From: JBDIAG01 sp963835085
Lineage (GTDB): Bacteria; Actinomycetota; Actinomycetes; Actinomycetales; CAWJMD01
Direction of reading: 5' to 3'
Assembly: GCA_963835085.1 (NCBI GenBank)
Contig: CAWIED010000001.1
Coordinates: 2,728,001-2,792,000, forward strand
Length of the DNA: 64,000 bases
Positions 60,127 through 64,000 of the stretch are shown piece by piece. Position 1 is the first letter of the stretch. Every line of letters begins with the position of its first letter. Under the pieces are notes generated by a model that did not search any database, was not told where the DNA came from, and saw nothing but the letters and a program-made list of their open reading frames with translations. A program made the translations under genes and the position numbers.

Positions 60127-62088
60127 TCAGAGCGTCGGCTCCTGGGCAACCGGTGCCACGGACGAACCCTCGCGCAGGTCGAGCACCATAGGGGCAGTAG
60201 GGGCAGACTGAGCGGCCTTGAGCACGTCGGTGATCTCGTGCCCGATGAGCTCGTGCCGCTGGAGCAGGGCGTCACGCAGCGCCTCCACCAGATGCCGGTT
60301 GGCCTCCAGCAGTTCGACGACATAGGCCTTCTGCTCGTCGAGCAGCTCCTCCAGCATCGCCCGGCTCTGCGGGTCGTGCAGCACCCGGCCCACCAGGTTC
60401 TCCGAGTTGAGCGCCGAACCCTGCACCGCCTCGAACGACACCAGGCTGTCCATCATGCCCGCGGCCCCGATCATGATCGCGCCGGTGCGGGTGGCGGCGG
60501 CAAGATCCGACGACGGACCGGTGGAGACGTCGCCGAAGAACAGCTGCTCGGCCACCTGCCCACCCATGGCGATCCGGATCAACCCGACGAGCTCGGACTT
60601 CGAGCGGGTATATACGTCCTCAGCGTCACCGTGGGAGAGCAGCCCCAGCGCCGAGGCCCGCTTGATGATGGAGAGCACCTCCAACCGCCGGTGCGGCGCC
60701 TCCAGGTAGGCCACGGTGGCGTGCCCTGCCTCATGAGTGGCGATGAGCCGCTGCTCGTGCTCGGTGTAGCCCACCGGCTGCCCGAGCCCCACGCCGATCA
60801 CCAGCCGGGCACGTTCGATGTCGTGCCACGACATCGCGGTGGCATCGCGGCGCACGGCATTGACCAGAGCCTCGTCGAGCAGGTTCTCGATCATCACCGG
60901 GCTGTAGCCCTGGGTCACCCCGGCGAGCGCATCGACCCGCTCGGGGCCGTCCAGGGCGGGTTCGTGCGCCTTGCGGGCCAGGAAGTGCTCGATGATCTCG
61001 CGCCGGCCGGCCTTGTCGGGCAGATCGAAGGTGAGCTTGCGGTCGAACCTGCCCGGACGTAGCAGGGCGGGGTCGAGCGAGTCGGCGCGGTTGGTGGCGG
61101 CGATGATGAGAACGTCCGCGGGCACCGGCCGGGGCCGCGGAATCTGGCGGTGCGCGGGCAGGAACAGGTTGGCGGCATCGCTCAACACACCCACGGCCTT
61201 CTGCCACCCGGTGGGCTCGTCGAACGACTGCATCTGCACGAGCAGCTCGTTCACCACGCCTCCCACTCCCTCGCTGGTGACGCGGTCGACCACAGGGCCC
61301 GCGGGCTGCACCCGAGCAGGGCTGACGCCAAGGCCTTCGAGCCCGCCACAGCAGGCCGCGGACGGCTCTGCGGCGTTCAGCCGAGGCGCGGCACTCATCG
61401 CCAGACCGTTGCGGACGGTGGCGATGGCGTCGATCTCCTCGATGAAGCCGATGGCGGCGCCTTCGCGGCGGGCGGTTTTGCGCAGGGCCTTGAAGTACGA
61501 GCGGATCTTGCGGGCCGTCGCCCCGTAGTACATGGACTGGAACGAGCTGCCCGACACGAACAGGAAGGGCACCCCCGCCTCCGACGCCATCGCCTTGGCC
61601 ATCAGGGTCTTGCCCGTGCCCGGGCTTCCCTCGAAGAGCAGGCCGCGCCGCGGGGTCCCGCCCATCGTGGAACGGAACGTCGACCCCGACAGGAACAGGT
61701 CGAGCGAGCGCTCGACGTCCTCCTTGATCGGTGCCACGCCCTTCACGTCGTCGAGCGTCACGCCCACCTGCTCAGGGCGGTACAGCACGTGCGGGGAGCG
61801 TCCGGCCACGAGCTGGGTCGCCAGCAGCGACCCGATCATCACGACGAAGAAGAGACCCACGATGAGCAGGAACGGGTCGATCGACAGCAGCGGGGCGAAG
61901 AGGGCGCCGGCCGCGACCTCGAAGGTGGCGGCCCGACCCAGGTCCACGAGCACCTGCCACACCAGCACGATGCCCAACAGCACCGCCAGCACGCTCAACC
62001 GGCGCACCCGGCCACGTTCACGACGACGCCCCACGTCGGCCAGCGGCTTCTTCGCGTGGCGGCTGGGGGCCTGGTCTGTGACAGCCAT
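60127..62088 (-). CDS. FtsH-like membrane AAA+ protease, divergent
   Basis: 653 residues from ATG 62088 (AAGGGA upstream). Two N-terminal membrane helices (about 31-50 and 70-93), AAA domain with Walker A GSPGTGKT (154-161) and Walker B IGFIEEID (213-220; FtsH normally has FIDEID), then an ~85-residue insertion (about 227-320) with CC and Pro-rich stretches before the sensor ATNRADSLDPALLRPGRFDR. The M41 protease has HEAGH (452-456) and the Asp in GPSSDLAAATRT, so it should be active. It is a paralogue rather than canonical FtsH. Confidence 0.87.
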   Translation of the reverse strand: MAVTDQAPSRHAKKPLADVGRRRERGRVRRLSVLAVLLGIVLVWQVLVDLGRAATFEVAAGALFAPLLSIDPFLLIVGLFFVVMIGSLLATQLVAGRSPHVLYRPEQVGVTLDDVKGVAPIKEDVERSLDLFLSGSTFRSTMGGTPRRGLLFEGSPGTGKTLMAKAMASEAGVPFLFVSGSSFQSMYYGATARKIRSYFKALRKTARREGAAIGFIEEIDAIATVRNGLAMSAAPRLNAAEPSAACCGGLEGLGVSPARVQPAGPVVDRVTSEGVGGVVNELLVQMQSFDEPTGWQKAVGVLSDAANLFLPAHRQIPRPRPVPADVLIIAATNRADSLDPALLRPGRFDRKLTFDLPDKAGRREIIEHFLARKAHEPALDGPERVDALAGVTQGYSPVMIENLLDEALVNAVRRDATAMSWHDIERARLVIGVGLGQPVGYTEHEQRLIATHEAGHATVAYLEAPHRRLEVLSIIKRASALGLLSHGDAEDVYTRSKSELVGLIRIAMGGQVAEQLFFGDVSTGPSSDLAAATRTGAIMIGAAGMMDSLVSFEAVQGSALNSENLVGRVLHDPQSRAMLEELLDEQKAYVVELLEANRHLVEALRDALLQRHELIGHEITDVLKAAQSAPTAPMVLDLREGSSVAPVAQEPTL

Positions 62089-62312
62089 CGGATGTCCCTT
62101 CGTCGGCAGTGTGCACATCCTCACTGACGGTGAGCGCGCCGCGCATGCCATTCCCCCGGACGCCGCAACGTTGCGCCGATGCCTCCGTCGAACGGCCGAA
62201 CGTGTCGTCCCCAGCTGGTCTAACCCTAGGCAGACAGCTCGAACCGTGCTCAGTGGTCTCTCAGAGGCCCGGCTCGAAGGTTGGTGGGCCCCAGGAAAGG
62301 AGCCGCCAACCG

Positions 62313-63335
62313 ATGAACGGTCTGTCGTACCTCGAAGCTGTCGTCGTGGGCGCCCTGCAAGGTTTCTCCGAGCTCTTTCCGATCTCGAGCCTCGGGCACA
62401 GCATCCTCCTGCCGGCCCTGATCGGCGGCTCGTGGGCCCGCGATCTCGACGTCTCCCGGCCGGAGTCGCCCTACCTCGCCTTCATCGTGGGGCTGCACGT
62501 GGCAACCGCCTGCGCACTGCTGCTGTTCTTCTGGCGCGACTGGGTGCTGATCGTCAAGGGCTTCTTCACTTCTATCGCCCGGCGCCGCGCTGTGGAGCCC
62601 TATGAACGGCTCGCCTGGCTGATCGTGCTCGCGACCATCCCGGTGGGTCTGGCCGGTCTGCTGCTCGAGCACAGCTTCCGCACCTACCTCGGCCGGCCCC
62701 TGCCCGCCGCCGCCTTCCTGTGTCTCAACGGGCTGCTGCTCTTCGTCGGCGAGCGGCTCCGCCGTCGCGACAGCGGCCGGGCGGAGCGGGCCGGCCAGGC
62801 CGCCGCGGTGCCCGCGCAGACCGCGTTGGCCGAGGCAGCATCGGCCGGCTCGAACGTGCACAACGAATCGAGGATGAGCACGCAACCTGGCGGCACCCAT
62901 CACGCGGAGGCCATGCCTGCCGGGAGTGCCGATGCTGAGTCCGACCAGCGTGTGGCACAGCTCGGCATCGGCCGCGGCGTGTTGATCGGCTGCGCGCAGA
63001 TCCTCGCCCTGCTGCCGGGGATCAGCCGATCGGGCGCCACGATGGTCGCCGGACAGGCCCGCGGGCTGTCCGACATCGACGCCGCACGGTTCTCGTTCCT
63101 GCTCGCCACGCCCGTGATCTTCGCGGCGGGAGCCCTGAAGGTGCCAGACCTGACCGGCCCGCTGGGCGCCGGCATCCACGGCCCGATCCTGGCCGGCAGC
63201 CTGGCCTCGTTCATCACCGCTTACCTGTCGGTGCGTTTCCTCACCAAGTACTTCGAGGGCGGAACGCTGCGGCCGTTCGCCTGGTACTGCCTGATCGCCG
63301 GGGCCGCCTCGTTCGTCTGGCTCCTCGTGCGATGA
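62313..63335 (+). CDS. uppP: undecaprenyl-diphosphatase UppP/BacA
   Basis: 340 residues from ATG 62313 with AAAGGAG upstream. BacA motifs: VVVGALQGFSELFPISSLGH (usually TEFLPISSSGHL) and LALLPGISRSGATMVAGQAR. About eight membrane helices recycle the lipid carrier for cell-wall synthesis. A polar insertion of about 65 residues (around 145-210, Ala/Ser/His/Glu-rich) lies between helices and is absent in typical UppP of ~270 residues. The stop overlaps the next gene (ATGA). Confidence 0.9.
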   Translation: MNGLSYLEAVVVGALQGFSELFPISSLGHSILLPALIGGSWARDLDVSRPESPYLAFIVGLHVATACALLLFFWRDWVLIVKGFFTSIARRRAVEPYERLAWLIVLATIPVGLAGLLLEHSFRTYLGRPLPAAAFLCLNGLLLFVGERLRRRDSGRAERAGQAAAVPAQTALAEAASAGSNVHNESRMSTQPGGTHHAEAMPAGSADAESDQRVAQLGIGRGVLIGCAQILALLPGISRSGATMVAGQARGLSDIDAARFSFLLATPVIFAAGALKVPDLTGPLGAGIHGPILAGSLASFITAYLSVRFLTKYFEGGTLRPFAWYCLIAGAASFVWLLVR

Positions 63336-64000
63336 GCCGGCATGGCGTAGGCGCCGGGAGCCGACTGTCACGACGGCTGCTGCTGTCAGTCGGGCTGCTG
63401 GCCACGCCGCTGTTGGGCGCCTGCAGCGCACCTGACTCCACGAACCAGGCAAGGTCGTCGGCGGGCAAAGCCTCTCCCCTGATCGGCCCTGACATCACGC
63501 ATGGCCCAGCAGACACCGACAAGGTAGCGCTGACCTTCCACGGCGCAGGGGACGAGACGATCCTTGCCCGAATGCTGGCCGACTTCGCAGGCGCCGGGGC
63601 CAAAGTCACTGTGTTGGCGATCGGCGAATGGTTGGCCACCACTCCCACGCTGGCCCGCGCCATTCTCGACGGCGGCCACGAACTCGGCAATCACACGTGG
63701 AGTCATCGCGTCATGACCCGCCTGTCGGCAGCAGACGTGAGTGCGGAGGTCGATCGAGCGGCCGCCGAACTGCGCACCCTCACCGGAAGTGCCGGTCGCT
63801 GGTTCCGGCCCAGCGGCACTCCCACATCGACTTCGGCCATCCGCGCCGCAGCCAGTGCGGCAGGGTACGGCGCCTGCCTCGGCTACGACGTCGACCCGCT
63901 CGACTACACCGACCCCGGAGCTGGGGCCATAGCGGGCAGATTCGCCTCCGCAGTGCAAGCCGGTTCGATCGTGAGCCTCCATCTGGGTCACCAGGGCACG
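63332..64000 (+). CDS. polysaccharide deacetylase lipoprotein, N-terminal part (cut by window edge)
   Basis: At least 223 residues, open to the window edge. A lipoprotein signal (SRRLLLSVGLLATPLLGACS) is followed by a NodB-like domain: ALTFHGAGDETILARML (the usual TFDDGP reads HGAGD here), GHELGNHTWSHRVMTRLS (metal His pair), WFRPSGTPTSTSAIRAAA and YDVDPLDYTDPG. The first motif change may alter metal binding; some family members show it. It is translationally coupled to uppP, suggesting a joint cell-envelope role. Confidence 0.85.
   Translation, partial: MSRHGVGAGSRLSRRLLLSVGLLATPLLGACSAPDSTNQARSSAGKASPLIGPDITHGPADTDKVALTFHGAGDETILARMLADFAGAGAKVTVLAIGEWLATTPTLARAILDGGHELGNHTWSHRVMTRLSAADVSAEVDRAAAELRTLTGSAGRWFRPSGTPTSTSAIRAAASAAGYGACLGYDVDPLDYTDPGAGAIAGRFASAVQAGSIVSLHLGHQGT

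Noticed and set aside
58053..60191. 712-codon plus-strand open frame opposite typA
   Set aside because: It is the antisense shadow of a GC-rich gene; composition is His/Arg/Gly-rich with no domain, and typA on the other strand is unambiguous.
1..64000. insertion sequences, prophage or tRNA genes
   Set aside because: No transposase, integrase, phage structural motif or tRNA-like cloverleaf was seen on either strand.

Overview
The window is very GC-rich bacterial DNA from an actinobacterium (Actinomycetota). Lineage evidence is the mycothiol deacetylase MshB, an actinobacterial DapD, the 55-residue DUF3117 protein, an F420-type LLM oxidoreductase, a sigE/anti-sigma/tatB locus and abundant GTG starts. 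The genus cannot be fixed from the sequence. From about 38.5 to 60 kb the order mgtE-like, DUF1003, mrp, tatB, anti-sigma, sigE, O-methyltransferase, pepA, DUF3117, tag, DivIVA-like, LOG, dapE/dapD, dapC, fdxA, mshB, typA parallels, as I recall it, the Mycobacterium tuberculosis Rv1165-Rv1234 neighbourhood. This half reads as conserved core.

1-19 kb is accessory and metabolic. It holds a cut MaoC hydratase, a frameshifted PPOX protein, a Xaa-Pro aminopeptidase, an S58 peptidase, an LLM oxidoreductase, an acyl-CoA dehydrogenase and a secreted lectin/M15 peptidase. Two members of the 4-oxalocrotonate decarboxylase/2-oxopent-4-enoate hydratase family, a RidA deaminase and an ACMSD-like amidohydrolase look like parts of a meta-cleavage (2-aminomuconate or catechol type) route. 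A UvrA-like ATPase and a YceH-methyltransferase fusion are also here.

19-25 kb is a 2-oxoacid dehydrogenase operon on the minus strand (E1alpha, E1beta, E3, E2) in which all four genes carry single-base indels. 25-36 kb continues catabolism: a meta-cleavage-product hydrolase, a MaoC protein, two IclR regulators, a dodecin, an MBL-fold protein, a shikimate-dehydrogenase-like enzyme divergent from a type II dehydroquinase, an SSS symporter with a small membrane partner, and an MHS-family transporter. Together these suggest import and breakdown of hydroaromatic or aromatic acids to pyruvate and acetyl-CoA.

36-64 kb carries a frameshifted DHA2 exporter, then the core block (stress sigma factor, Tat export, lysine/diaminopimelate synthesis, citrate synthase, ferredoxin, mycothiol, TypA). 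It ends with a divergent FtsH-like protease, UppP and a truncated polysaccharide deacetylase.

The most unusual non-coding content is two families of dispersed hairpin repeats (three copies of one, four of another) and a 1.4-kb repeat-rich gap at 15.3-16.7 kb with a 73-bp tandem array. I saw no tRNA, rRNA, CRISPR array, insertion sequence or phage gene.
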